From Anthoceros angustus (lineage: Eukaryota; Streptophyta; Anthocerotopsida; Anthocerotales; Anthocerotaceae): DNA of 64,000 nucleotides. The stretch covers positions 558,001 through 622,000 of the forward strand of contig MU008196.1 in NCBI GenBank assembly GCA_010909165.1, in the 5' to 3' direction. A program made the translations under genes and the position numbers. Below are positions 18,780 through 29,018 of the stretch, piece after piece; position 1 is the stretch's first letter, and the number at the start of each line of letters is the position of its first letter. The notes beneath the pieces are model-generated. The model worked only from the letters and a program-made list of their open reading frames with translations, was not told the origin of the DNA and ran no database searches.

Positions 18780-20943
18780 AGTCACATTGAGGACATTGAC
18801 GGAAGAACACCCTTAAATCATCCCGCATCCGATTAAGTTCTTCGCTTCCCTGATAGGATCGCTCACCAGAACAAGGACTCTTCTGTTGCCTGCTTGCTTG
18901 ACCGACCGGTCATATCCGCAAACCATATCGAACATCGGGAAGGAACATACAAAGGACTCAAATGTCACAAGCTTTCAAAACATATTACCTTGAGAATCCA
19001 AAGATCCGTTTTATGGCCACACACTCTCCCAAAGATCGAAGGCACCGAGCCATCAAACGTGTAATCATTGTTACACGGCAGCTCTTATTGGTGTAATAGC
19101 CAACGAGCCCAGCTTCCATGGTCTTCATGAACCTTGACAACATTCCTTTTGAAACACGGAGTTTTGCATACCAAGCCTAGCCAAAAACAAAACAAGCTTA
19201 GTAAATACAAACCACAAAACTTAAGCCCAAATAACAACAAACTTACATTTGATCTTGGGTTATCAATCGTTGAATTGAACAAAACCCCGAATTGATGATT
19301 TTTGTCGCAGACCACTTGGGAGAGTGTTCAATACTCTAAAAGTTTCGATAACATCCTCGTCAGAATCTTGACCTTTGACTAAATGCTCACTGGTAATTCT
19401 TCATGTCCACTTTGTAATTTTTAAAGCCGTTCTTGATACCGCAAATAAGAAGCTTAATACAAGACATCAAACGTCAAAGATACAATGAACAAAACAACCA
19501 AAACATCCGAACAAAAGGTCCACCAAAGAACGAGAAGTCCTCGATGAGCGTTATGTAACTCTTCACCACCTCGAACTCCAAACTGGTCATGCAAAAATAT
19601 GCACACCGCAAACAATAGAGCATAAGGCCTGTTTAAACCATAAATGAACAATCAAGTGCACCCCTAAACCAACAATATTACCTTTTTGAGCCCCGCCCAA
19701 ATGAGCATTGATGATCTCGTGAAAGAATCACCATCATCATCGAAATCAACTTCACCTCTTTTCGACATGACACAATCCCAAGGTCCTTGCTGATTTTCAT
19801 GGACAACCACGCTGGACCCATGGAAAATTCCATGAAACATGTTGATCATCGAACATCGAACCAAGCTTTGGTTAAGATGCACTTCCTTGTTAAAATTCGT
19901 TAAAACCACGAAAGAAAGACATCAACCGCAAGAGAGAATCAAAATCACCATGTGAAGGAAAGTCGAACTATCAAAATCAACAAGTAAAAAACATCACTAC
20001 TTACGTTTCGGAGAAAATCTTGTCCTTGATTCGAACTTGATGGAAAAAGGATATCGAATAAGATTTAGATCCTTGTGAGGATATCCTCAACAGAGATCCC
20101 ATCCCGACCCCACTCACTTTCATAAAGGCCCGAGACGACTTGACACCGCTTATTCCGCTTTGGACCTATCCTCCCACCACTCAAAGCATCATTCACAGCT
20201 CCCTCCGGGACTATTGGGTCAAATCCGCCTCAAAATTGCTTCATCATCAATTTCCTCCATACCCATGGCAAAGTCATCTTCGGATCATCACACTTTAGCC
20301 TCTCAAACATATCGAGCACTTCTTGATCGTGATGACTCTGTGGTCGGGAACCACAAGCATGGAAACCGCTGTAAAGCATTCTGCTCAGGCAGCACACAAA
20401 TCTCTAGACTCCAGACAGTTTTGGCAAGACTCACAACCATGGGATCGCCGTTATCAAGAAATCATTCTCCCCACAACCGGACCCCTCTCTCGATAATCGG
20501 GACATAGTTAGTAATCGCAAGAGGACCTTCAACCAATGCCACAGTCGAGTGTCCACCCTTCTCCTCTTCTCGAACAAACTCACGCACGCGAGCATCCTTC
20601 TTGGATGAGAAGTGCCTTGGCGGTTTAGGAATGTCTTTTGGGAACTAAATAAGTTCCTTCACTGTGCACCAAGACACCATCAACTTTACCATCATCCTGC
20701 GTGGATGGGGATGAAGAATCATGGATTTGACACGCTCTTGTGTAATGGCTTAGCCATGACTTCACCAAGGACCCTTGTTTTTTCCAGTCCAAGGCCCAGT
20801 GGGTTTCTTTTAGGAGCCATCCGCAAGCCAAAAAAAGAATTAGAATGGACAAGGAACAAAACCATCCAAAAGGAGAACTTCAAAAACAAACAAAAAAAAA
20901 AAAACACTTACGTGGTGTTCGAACTTCCAAAACGAACTTCTCA
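18780..20943 (-). pseudogene. Crypton-like tyrosine recombinase gene with introns, degraded
   Basis: Minus strand, read 5' to 3'. A small exon TLEKFVLEVRTP ends at GTAAGT near 20,906. After an intron ending CCTAAAAG at 20,807, an exon gives WKKQGSLVKSWLSHYTRAC and, after a one-base slip, KPPRHFSSKKDARVREFV. Near 19,480-19,626 an exon preceded by TTTAAACAG reads YALLFAVCIFLHDQFGVRGGEELHNAHR; its F-G-V-R-G-G-E-E-L-H core is the pattern around the first catalytic Arg in Crypton/DUF3504-type tyrosine recombinases. Next comes SSTIDNPRSN-type sequence before GTAAGT at 19,246, a 70-bp intron (19,177-19,246), and exon 18,989-19,176 with AWYAKLRVSKGML and YYTNKSCRVTMITRLM, matching the TNHS-R-T-T-L box (H-x-x-R) with Lys for His. 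The last box (GHRS) is not intact and the frame stops at the splice site. Family placement is from memory of the motifs; activity unlikely as read. Confidence 0.55.
19177..19246 (-). other. GT-AG intron inside the recombinase gene
   Basis: Donor AAAT|GTAAGTTTG and acceptor TTTTTGGCTAG|GCTTGG, 70 bp, T-rich, phase 0. Splicing joins PRSN to AWYAKL in frame, and the joined sequence fits the expected spacing before the TNKS box, which supports both the intron and the strand assignment. Confidence 0.65.
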
Positions 20944-23028
20944 AGGGTCTAACAGATGATTATAAAACAATCCAAGACAAAGAGAGGGGTGGGGGACATG
21001 GCATGAACATTCATTGAATCTACACATTGTTAAATTTAGTGATCCTTTCCACTTTATGTTAGTGAGAGAAGAGCACTCCTTCCAAAAATACCCACATATT
21101 TCGTAATTAGACCTATTTGCCAAATAATAAGAAACAAAAATATAGCCCCAGCAGACAAAACAAACACTACGCATAACGACAACATTCAATCGTGACTAAT
21201 CAAGCAAGAAGAGGTTATCCGATCTGCTGCAGACAGAATCAACGCGTTGTAGGCCAACCCTTCACACGATGAGGAAGCCTACACAAAAATTTGAATTAAA
21301 TAACTTATAAGTGGTACCAAAGCAAACTCTTACCACATGAACCAAACAATGACGAAAATGACAAAGACCATCGGTCAATACATACGAATCATACCATATC
21401 AAGGATAACACATAAACAAAACTTCAACCGCACCAAAGCTTGTCCAAGAAAGCTTGTCCGCACAAGGAAACCAATAAGAAAGAGAAGCACGTTTTGCATC
21501 GACAAAACAAACAAACGACATTATAATGTGTCATTATGCGAGTTGAAAAAGTAAACCAGGACAAATGTAACTCAAGTCAATTTTTGTTTAACCAACACTC
21601 TCTTACATTAAAAATCTTATGGCCAATTACTTCTGCATAAGAATACAAAACAATTAAAAAATGCTGCTCAACATAAAGAACAATGCAAGGTAGAAAACAA
21701 GATAGATAGCATTTTTCAAGAACATATGTAAAGCGAGTAACAAAAGACGCTTCGCATCAAAACAAGGTCCCAAATGTGTCCGCCACTACATCCAAACCTT
21801 GACTGCATCAAAACAGCGGGAGAGAGTAAGATCACACGAGGAAGGCGAACGCTGTCCGAGAAAGAACAAAAAGGCAAGCTTTGCAGACTGACAAAACAAA
21901 CAAACGATAAACCATGAACCATGACAAAGGACAAATGTAAAGACAACATTACTTTGCAAAGGTCATAACCAACCTCTCTTACGTCCAACAACCTCTTGCA
22001 GCCGATTACTCCTGCGTTTCAAAAAGGAATAGAAGACAATAAGAACAAAATACTGCTCAACATTATGAACAATGCAAGCTACTGAAGAGAAGATAACATA
22101 CATTTTCCAACAGCAACATATGCGTAAACGCAGAGTAACCAGTTGACACAAAAGACATTTGATGACTTACCAAAGTGGTCCCGATCTATGACCGCCACTT
22201 CAAACGAAAACTTGACTGCATCAAAACACAGCGGGAGAGGGTTACAACACACGAGCAAAGCGAGAGCTGTCCGAGAAACAAAGACTTGCACAGCGCTTTA
22301 AACGCATACATTTTAAACCAACAGAAACAAAACTACACGAAGACACACAGGAACCGAAACCTAAATAACAAAATCGATCAGGTAACGCGATAGAGACAAG
22401 AAGACAAGACAAAAGAAATGATACCAAGCCATGGAACCACAACGACAACAAGCAGATAAAGGGGACACTTCCAACAAACAAACAAACAAGCAATACGAGA
22501 TTTTGCAGAAGAGAAAGAACACAAGTATCACACATGCAACAGAATGAACAAAAGTAAGCTAGCCAACCATAAGCTCGAAGCTCCAAGTCGAAGACATTAC
22601 GGCTGGTCGCTTACAAAAGAGGAAGTAACACCATCGACGCGTAAGCAAAACAAGATCGAACGAATTAACTACAAAGAACGAGAAATCATAGAAACAAAGA
22701 GCACTAGGGACATACAAATCGATAACATCTTAGCGTGTCTTTCCTAAGAAATATAAACAATCACGCAGTGCAAAGAACAACATCAACAGGGAAAATACAC
22801 AAAACATCCTACGATATATATAGAAACTTGAATACACTACCACCATAGAGGTAGACAAAACACCAAACCCAACAGAGACTAGAAAACAAGAATGAAATGA
22901 CAAAGCGCCAAATACACTACTCCGTAGCAACGAAGCAACAACAAAACCGCAAAACAACAAGACACAAAACAACAGATAGAACAAAAAAAACAACGTGAAC
23001 GCAGATGGACAGCGACTTCAAATGGAGC
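20944..23028 (-). other. AT-rich upstream region with a diverged tandem duplication
   Basis: The plus strand is A-rich (T-rich on the minus strand), consistent with introns or UTR of the minus-strand gene below it. Segments 21,593-21,880 and 21,969-22,270 are diverged copies offset by about 380 bp (shared CTGCTCAACAT, CTTGACTGCATCAAAACA, GCGGGAGAG, GCTGTCCGAGAAA). In the second copy a mini-exon is suggested by TTTTGATGCAG and then GACCACTTTG|GTAAGTC on the minus strand (about 22,170-22,215). Phe/Leu/Val-rich minus-strand ORFs here are compositional. No protein recognised. Confidence 0.35.
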
Positions 23029-23470
23029 AAAAGGCCTTAACCTTTGCTAAACCTTGGCCTTCGGTACTAAAACAACCTTGGCCTTGGACTAAGCAAGCAC
23101 ATGGACCTTAGAGGCAAAGACACCTTGGCCTTCGAACATGGGAACCCCTTGGCCTTCAAAAGAACCTTCAAAACAGAAAGCAAAACCTTGGCCTTCGAAA
23201 CAAACTTTACAGACCTTGGCCTTCGAACGAAGGCGAGAAAGGCCTTAACCATTGGAAAGGGCCCGAAAGAACCTTGGCCCAAAACTTAAACGACCTTAGC
23301 CTAGCGAACCTAGAACACCTTGGCCTTCAATGAGCTACATGCACCTTAGCCGGGAGCGAACCAAAGACGCTGGCTCGCTAAACTAGAACTAGAGCTCCTT
23401 CCCAAATGAAGGAAGACCTTGGCCTCTGAAACTAAACACTGAGCAAAACACCTAAGCCTTGGCGGAGACT
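23029..23470. repeat. Irregular array of ACCTTGGCCTTCGAA
   Basis: The motif ACCTTGGCCTT, often followed by CGAA, or close variants, occurs about a dozen times (for example 23,040, 23,070, 23,129, 23,148, 23,186, 23,214, 23,270, 23,319, 23,427) with variable spacing. It lies just downstream, on the minus strand, of a TATA-like TATATAAAT, so it would be in the leader or proximal promoter of the minus-strand element. Unlike a satellite it has no fixed period. Confidence 0.6.
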
Positions 23471-23524
23471 AGACCACCTCGGACTTGAAAAAGAGAATGA
23501 CAAAAGAACTCGCCGAGGGAAGCC

Positions 23525-23533
23525 ATTTATATA
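23525..23533 (-). promoter_or_regulatory. TATA-like box upstream of the minus-strand recombinase region
   Basis: The minus strand reads GGCCTATATAAATGG. It precedes the TTGGCC array and the AT-rich 21-23 kb segment, as expected if the minus-strand recombinase element starts near 23.5 kb. No experimental or conservation support beyond position. Confidence 0.3.
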
Positions 23534-24250
23534 GGCCAGCAAACCCTAACATTCTCACTCTGGGCGCGCTTCTCTACCAAGCTGGTTTGAATTTACCGAA
23601 CCTAACATTCCGAGCCCAATTCCAAACCAACGTAGGTTTGCCACCGCTGCCCCTACTGCTCAACCAAACCTAGATTCAATTTTCCAAACCTAGCCTAACC
23701 AAGACCAAACCTAATCTCCGAACCCCGATGCAGCAGTATGAACCAAGCTACCGCCAACCACGATCGCCACGCACTACCCCACCATCGAACCATCTAGAAC
23801 CTAACTTTCAGTACTTAAACAAAGATGCACATAGGGTTACCGGGTCACTACTCAACACACCGCCAGCCAGGGTCAGCAAGCACGGGCGGTCCGTGACACG
23901 ACTGATCGCCACGCCAGAGTGACCATTTTAACGAGCCCTATTCCTCCATTCTAAAGTAGACAGATTCAAAACATTGGATTGACGGTGAAAGATACATTTT
24001 TTTTGTGGTATAGAAAGTCCGCCAGTAGTTCCCTACAATGTAGTACAAGGCTTGAGTCTTGTGATAGACCCGTCAGGCACCGATTGGCGGTGTCTTGATG
24101 GTCATTGTAGTGGAGGCAACCGCAAACATTTGGAGTTGGACCCTCTTGACCAAACTTTGACCGGTCCAAAAATAGCCTTTTACATCATGCTCAAAACATC
24201 ACCCCCATTCCTAGAGTACATATACTTACACACCAATCACAAGTTTGTTG
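23534..24250. other. Spacer, no gene seen
   Basis: CCAAACCTA-rich words occur at 23,610-23,720 (AACCTAGATTC, AACCTAGCCTAACC). No ORF longer than 77 codons carries recognisable sequence. It may be the terminal part of the recombinase element. Confidence 0.25.
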
Positions 24251-24256
24251 GTCGAC

Positions 24257-24760
24257 CTACAAAAAGGAACAAAGGGTGGTGCTAGCTGGCCGCGCCCACT
24301 CCATTCTCATTGACACATATGGGCAAGGTACACACCTTTCCAGAAAGCGCTTTTTGAAAGCGGGCAAGCATCTCGTCTGTCGAATGTAAAGGATATTCTT
24401 CCCGAACCTCTTTGAAAGAAGAGCAGCCTGTGTTTCACCATCGCCACTTGTATGACATGGAATTTCTTCCGAACGTGATCTCCTCATCCATGCCCTTGAT
24501 CTATAAGTCCCGCTAACACCTTTTCGAGCGTTATCGAATTTGCCCACATTCTCCAGTTGGTATCCCTTGAAAGGATTTCCATGGCTTTGCCAACATGTCT
24601 TTAGGCTTCACATAAACACTGTCCACTTGCTTTGGCTCCTCAGTCACCTTTTGCTTCCCTTTCCCTTTTTGCTTGTCCCAGCTGGTGTACATGCTTCGTC
24701 TGTTCCAATAGCTCTCCTGCTTCCTACTTGGAAAAAATCATGTCCACATTGTCCCACACC
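24257..24760 (-). pseudogene. 3' part of an unrecognised minus-strand protein region
   Basis: The frame 24,547-24,257 encodes 96 residues with a basic, Cys-containing end (FKKRFLERCVPCPYVSMRMEW). It is separated from the larger frame above it by about 200 bp without an open frame. It may be a terminal exon of the gene region at 24.76-27.23 kb. No domain recognised. Confidence 0.25.
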
Positions 24761-25551
24761 TTACCCTCCTGCTTGGCAATGCACAAAATGAGGGACCGGT
24801 TGTCCCACGGTTTTGCTAGACGCCGTCTCCTTCATCATCTCAATCAATCCTAGCACTTTGTACAAATTATACTTCCATGACATGGTCATCTGCACTCCTT
24901 CTCGTTTTGCAACGAACAGCTCATTCCTCAAGTACCTGACTTGCTCAATGAAGTTCATCTTCTTCCTTTTGTCCGACATAATATTGTGATATGTGGCAAG
25001 CACTCGCATTTTAGGAACAGTAAGCCCACAGGATACATGTGCTTCAACATAGTGGAAGCGCTTCTTCCCTGGAAAGATATCAGATAAATGTTTCATGGCT
25101 TCATTCGTGTGGTTCTCGCCAAGCACCCCCGTGACATATTTGTTCGCCCGCCATCGCTTCCAGTCCAGCTTGCTCAAGTCATCACACTCACTTGGAGCAA
25201 TCATACAAAGCAGAAGCAACACACCCTCTTCTATCCTTCCCTTTGAAATAACAAGTGCCAAATAGTTGGCCCATGCCTCATCAACCCTCCAAATCTTCGC
25301 ATCCGGGGTAACGTGCGATGCTAGCCTTAGGTTCTCCAATTTGACCAATACTATCTCCAATACAACCTTCTTCGAGTACGCAGAATCCCTAAGGCAAGTC
25401 AGGGGATCTGCATCTTTGATTGCATCCTCCAGCCGTTCAACATCTATCAAAATATAAGCTGGAATGTTGGCACCGAGTCCTCTTGCCTTGCCACGTTCTT
25501 CGCTTTCCTCCTCCACCTCGTGCTCCACTATGGATTTGCCTGGTACCCTCT
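24761..25551 (-). CDS. Unrecognised helical protein, 255+ codons
   Basis: The longest clean minus-strand frame of this area. It opens at a stop near 25,553 without an ATG at the left end, so its 5' end is a splice or frame junction. The N-terminal part is acidic (HEVEEESEERGKARG), then a well-formed mixed helical domain: ADPLTCLRDSAYSKKVVLEI, DEAWANYLALVISKGRIEEG, CMIAPSECDDLSKLDWKRWR, PGKKRFHYVEAHVSCGLTVP, NIMSDKRKKMNFIEQVRYLR. Amino-acid composition and lack of low complexity make it a real protein. I recognise no transposase, nuclease or host family. Adjacent frames at 25.7-27.2 kb probably belong to the same protein. Confidence 0.5.
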
Positions 25552-25694
25552 ATAGCATCCAAAGACGCTGCACTCCGCTTTCCTCTTGAGCCAGCCGTCG
25601 GCCCAGCATCACTCCTTGCAGACCCTTGGAGGCGCTGAGCCAGCCCCTGCTGTTTCTACCTCCTATCAAGCCTCCTTCGGCCCCCATATCACCT

Positions 25695-26261
25695 TCATCT
25701 CTGCGGCATCCGATGGCCACCACCACTTCCACTTCCTCCATGCTCCCTTGGATGGGTTACGCTAAAGGACCTCGTGGAAGGGGCATCGGCCGGCCGGCGC
25801 CCCAGTCCAACATCTCCCTGTTGAAACTGGATGAACCAATTTGGATCAAGTGTAGGCAAGTCCGAACCTGCTCCACCCTTAGGCGCAACATGGGTGCCGG
25901 CCGGCCAGTGCCCATGAATCTCATCTCTGTTGTATGCAATAGTTGGGACCACCATGGACGGCCCTTGCATGGCCAAGCTTAAGAGGTCATTTGCATCCCT
26001 GTCTTCATCATATCCCCAATACACTTCTTTGTCTGAATGGCCAAGCACGTCTGGAATAGGGCCATCTTCCTCATATGATGGGCCGAGCTCATTGTCTGGA
26101 TTCTCTGACTCCGGACTTTTTGCCTTTTCATCACTTTTTTGCATCGCTGCTCTCACCCATCTCATGGACACCTCCCTCCTATGATCCACAATTGCCTCTG
26201 TAATCTTCCCACAGATAGCCCTGATGAGTACCCTTCCGACTAAGGGGAGCTGCAAAACCAA
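25695..26261 (-). CDS. Unrecognised protein region, N-terminal to 24.76-25.55 kb
   Basis: A 188-codon frame: hydrophobic start (LPLVGRVLIRAICGKITEAIV), basic segment (DHRREVSMRWVRAAMQKSDE), then an acidic disordered stretch (SYEEDGPIPDVLGHSDKEV) and a Gly/Pro-rich tail. The frame closes 145 bp before the next large frame; an intervening short frame (25,741-25,550) may bridge them after one or two indels. No recognised domain. Confidence 0.4.
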   Translation of the reverse strand: MVLQLPLVGRVLIRAICGKITEAIVDHRREVSMRWVRAAMQKSDEKAKSPESENPDNELGPSYEEDGPIPDVLGHSDKEVYWGYDEDRDANDLLSLAMQGPSMVVPTIAYNRDEIHGHWPAGTHVAPKGGAGSDLPTLDPNWFIQFQQGDVGLGRRPADAPSTRSFSVTHPREHGGSGSGGGHRMPQR

Positions 26262-26429
26262 AAACCGAAAGATGGGTCATTGATCAAAGTCATAGAGCAA
26301 CCAACAAGAGTATCATTTCAGACAAAACCTGTGCTTACAGTCTACTGGCGCATGGAGTCACGGAACTCTTCAACAAGTGATCACAGGTGCACATTTCTTG
26401 CGGTGAAACCTCTCCGGACTAAGAACATA

Positions 26430-27230
26430 ATGTGTACATATCGGGATCTTGGATTACTACCTCGAACTCATATGGCTTGGTGGTGCAAGACAAGATAAAC
26501 TCTGGCTCTACCTCGAACTCATATGGCTTGGTGGTGCAAGACAAGATAAACTCTGGCTCTCCCTCATTGATGTCCATAGTGGCCCATATAACCCAACCAG
26601 CCCTAGCTCTTTGATTGGCAATCCACTTATGTTCCGCAGTTTGAACAAGGGCGTCCGCAACCGCATCTCCTCATCTAGATGTGGATCGTGCATGAGCACC
26701 CAATCCTTGTCCAAAATAACAACATGGTCAAGCTGACCACAGTGACTAAGTCCCTGGATAAGCACCATCCTCTCGTAGCTGAACAGAGAAGGAATTGGGG
26801 TGCATAGGATTAACCGCACTTTCGCAACCTTCTCCACTCCTATGCCACTGACTTTGTTCGCTATATACTTGAAAGACATGCTCCCGGATTTTGCACTCTT
26901 ACGGAGGCTATACGTCCTCCTACACCTACAGGGAGTGCAGATTGCATTGGCAAGGTGCCCCATGTGTGGAACACAGTGGGTCGTGCCTCCACCTGCCCGT
27001 GGAGGTCGCCATCTTTGCCTTGCTTGTAGCCCTAGTTTTCTTTGGCTTATGGGTCGGTGCTGGCGGATCGGCGACTGGGTCAGCCTAGTCCTTGTTACTC
27101 CTCCTCCCGCTTGCCATCTTCCTGTGAACAAACCTTCACCCATTCTGTACAGACTGCAATGGCGCGGATGTTCAAAATTCACCACAAGGATGAACGATGG
27201 ACCTCTCTCACAATAGCTGCTGCCTAGCAC
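26430..27230 (-). pseudogene. Unrecognised minus-strand protein with in-frame 17-residue duplication
   Basis: From about 27,000 the frame reads CVPHMGHLANAIC, SMSFKYIANKVSGIGVEKVA, FSYERMVLIQGLSHCGQLD and HVVILDKDWVLMHDPHLD. A one- or two-base slip near 26,672 moves it to DAVADALVQTAEHKWIANQR and AGWVIWATMDINEG. Then EPEFILSCTTKPYEFEV occurs twice in tandem, followed by VIQDPDMYTLCS and a stop near 26,427. The reading after the slip is far more protein-like than the nominal frame. Family unknown; position and strand suggest it is the 5' part of the same gene as 24.76-26.26 kb. Confidence 0.45.
26457..26558 (-). repeat. Perfect 51-bp tandem duplication (17 codons)
   Basis: Units 26,457-26,507 and 26,508-26,558 are identical apart from the edges. 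The period is a multiple of three and, on the minus strand, encodes EPEFILSCTTKPYEFEV twice without breaking the frame. Perfect identity indicates a recent event or an assembly duplication. Confidence 0.85.
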
Positions 27231-28440
27231 ACTTGAAGGCTCTCTCGTGCTTGCCTCTTAACTCCCAATCAATTGACGAAGGCTTCTCTTCAGCTCTTCG
27301 CTCTTCAGTGCGTTACCGCACAGCTCGGATGCCCTAGATTGCACCTGAACTGGCTCCAAATGGCTTAGGCCAAATTGACACACAATTATAAGAATGTGGT
27401 TGTTAAGGATCAAGTCGTGGTGGTACCTTAGGTGCAAGTAGCTAAGACACACCATGGTGTTAACTATCCAGCGCTTAGATCAGTACGTAGATGGGGTGCC
27501 TAGAGGAAGTGGATGCCCTTGGTGTAAGTAGTTTAGGCACACCATGGTACCAAGTCCTATGACGAACGTTGTCTAAGAAACTATCTGAGACTTTATGTAA
27601 GAAAAGAGATGGGAAGTTCTGTCTAGAGTGAGGTATAATAGACTTCTTAAGTCTTCTTCTCTTGAGTTTTCAACCAGACTTCAAAATTTATTTATTCACA
27701 TGTTATTTTAACTCACAACAAATACTTTGAATGTTGTTTAGAACCTTGTCCCGACCAACATCAAGGTTTTTACAAATATATGTCCCCACATGCCACTTTA
27801 ACTCACAACAAACACTTCGAAGGTTTTTTAGAATCTTGTCTCGGCCAACATCAAGGTTAAGTAAATGTGTGTCAAATGGTTTAGGCCAAATGAACACACA
27901 TATATAAAACACAAGTTGTTAAGCATCCTGGCTTAGATCGATACTTAGATGGGTCTTTGGAGGAGTAGATGCCCATGGTGCAAGTAGATTAGGCATATCA
28001 TGGTACACGTGGTTAAGTACCAAAGTCCCATGACTTGATGCAGTTTTTGTAAGCATCCAAGTTTTTGTAAGCACATTTTTCTGGTTCGAGACCGCAACAC
28101 ATTTTTCTAGTTCGAGACCACCGCAACACGCGGCCCACATGGGAAACCGGTGCGAGTCCTTGTTTACATAACTTATTGTCAAATAAATAAGTAGCTTAGG
28201 CGCTGTAGAACATGATAGGTAGTGATAATAATATAATAGGTAATGATAATAATGCCCTTCTACTCTTCCGATAAAACCATCCTCCCACCCTCCACTTCGA
28301 ACGGACGAGTAGGTACCTATCTGGTCTCACCTCTAAAGAACCAACCTCCCCCACCCCATCCTGCCCCGCCCTCGTTTATTTCAGATAAGTCAATTAATTA
28401 CCTAGCCTAAGCGAATGAGATTGTAGACAAACGGTAACGC
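27231..28440. repeat. Repeat-rich spacer
   Basis: No gene seen. Two diverged units of about 90 bp at 27,690-27,779 and 27,780-27,867 share TTTAACTCACAACAAA and CCAACATCAAGG. A longer pattern (TTAGGCCAAAT, CTTAGATCGATAC/CTTAGATCAGTAC, AGATGGG, GTAAGTAG-TTAGGCA, CATGGTAC) is present at 27,358-27,545 and again at 27,872-28,010, so the whole stretch is a decayed duplication. TTTTTCTGGTTCGAGACCGCAACACA and its near copy at 28,076-28,125 form another small direct repeat. Confidence 0.5.
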
Positions 28441-28493
28441 TAGAGAGTGTCAAGGCACTGGCTCAGGATCTTCACAAAACTGCAGTGCCGGTA

Positions 28494-28640
28494 ATGTCCA
28501 CATCCACGTGAAGAGCCCTGATATTACATGGTGCGAATGTCAACATCCACGTGAAGAGCCCTGATATTACATGGTGCGAATGTCCACATCCACGTGAAGA
28601 GCCCGGATATTACATGGTGCGAATGTCCACATCCGCAAGC
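28494..28640. repeat. 43-bp tandem repeat, 3 copies plus part of a fourth
   Basis: Units start at 28,494, 28,537, 28,580 and 28,623, each beginning ATGTCCACATCCACGTGAAG (second unit has one substitution) and ending ATATTACATGGTGCGA. The period is constant at 43 bp and the units differ by one or two substitutions. It lies about 380 bp beyond the stop codon of the GNOM-like gene, in its 3' flank. Each unit contains CACGTG, a G-box core, and none is followed by an ORF. Confidence 0.85.
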
Positions 28641-29018
28641 TACATGATCATCTACTAATGTTAGAGGTGTTCTATTCTACGACCCAGAACCTTGGTCACC
28701 ACACGCCGTACAGGTTCGGAGACGGCACCAGTTTTGATGTAGCAAAGGAATCCGTCTTGCCTAACTTGCACCTGCAACCCGTCATGCTGCAGCAGTCTAA
28801 ATGCGCAGGCAGTTGCAGCCTGTAGGGTTGTCGCCTGAAGACGTTGCAGGCAACAAACCTACGAGCTGCAAAACTACGTCTATGACATAACCGGCAAGAT
28901 GCACCAAACTATTTACCTCAAACTGGATGAAATAATGAAAGTATCTGCTCTGCATAAAGCAACATGATTTGCTCGGTTGCGATCTGCCGTTCTCTAAAAC
29001 CTCACATGCCGACATCCT

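Noticed and set aside
21716-22993. Several Phe/Leu/Val/Ser-rich minus-strand ORFs resembling membrane proteins
   Set aside because: The plus strand is A-rich, so the minus strand gives hydrophobic codons by composition; splice-like sites and a diverged duplication fit introns or UTR better.
26800-27216. Plus-strand ORF with CPMC...CLAC that looks like a zinc ribbon
   Set aside because: The opposite strand carries a more protein-like reading that continues through adjacent minus-strand frames, so the Cys pairs are probably coincidental.
28494-28640. Regular 43-bp repeats considered as a CRISPR array
   Set aside because: Units are contiguous with no unique spacers and the genome is eukaryotic.
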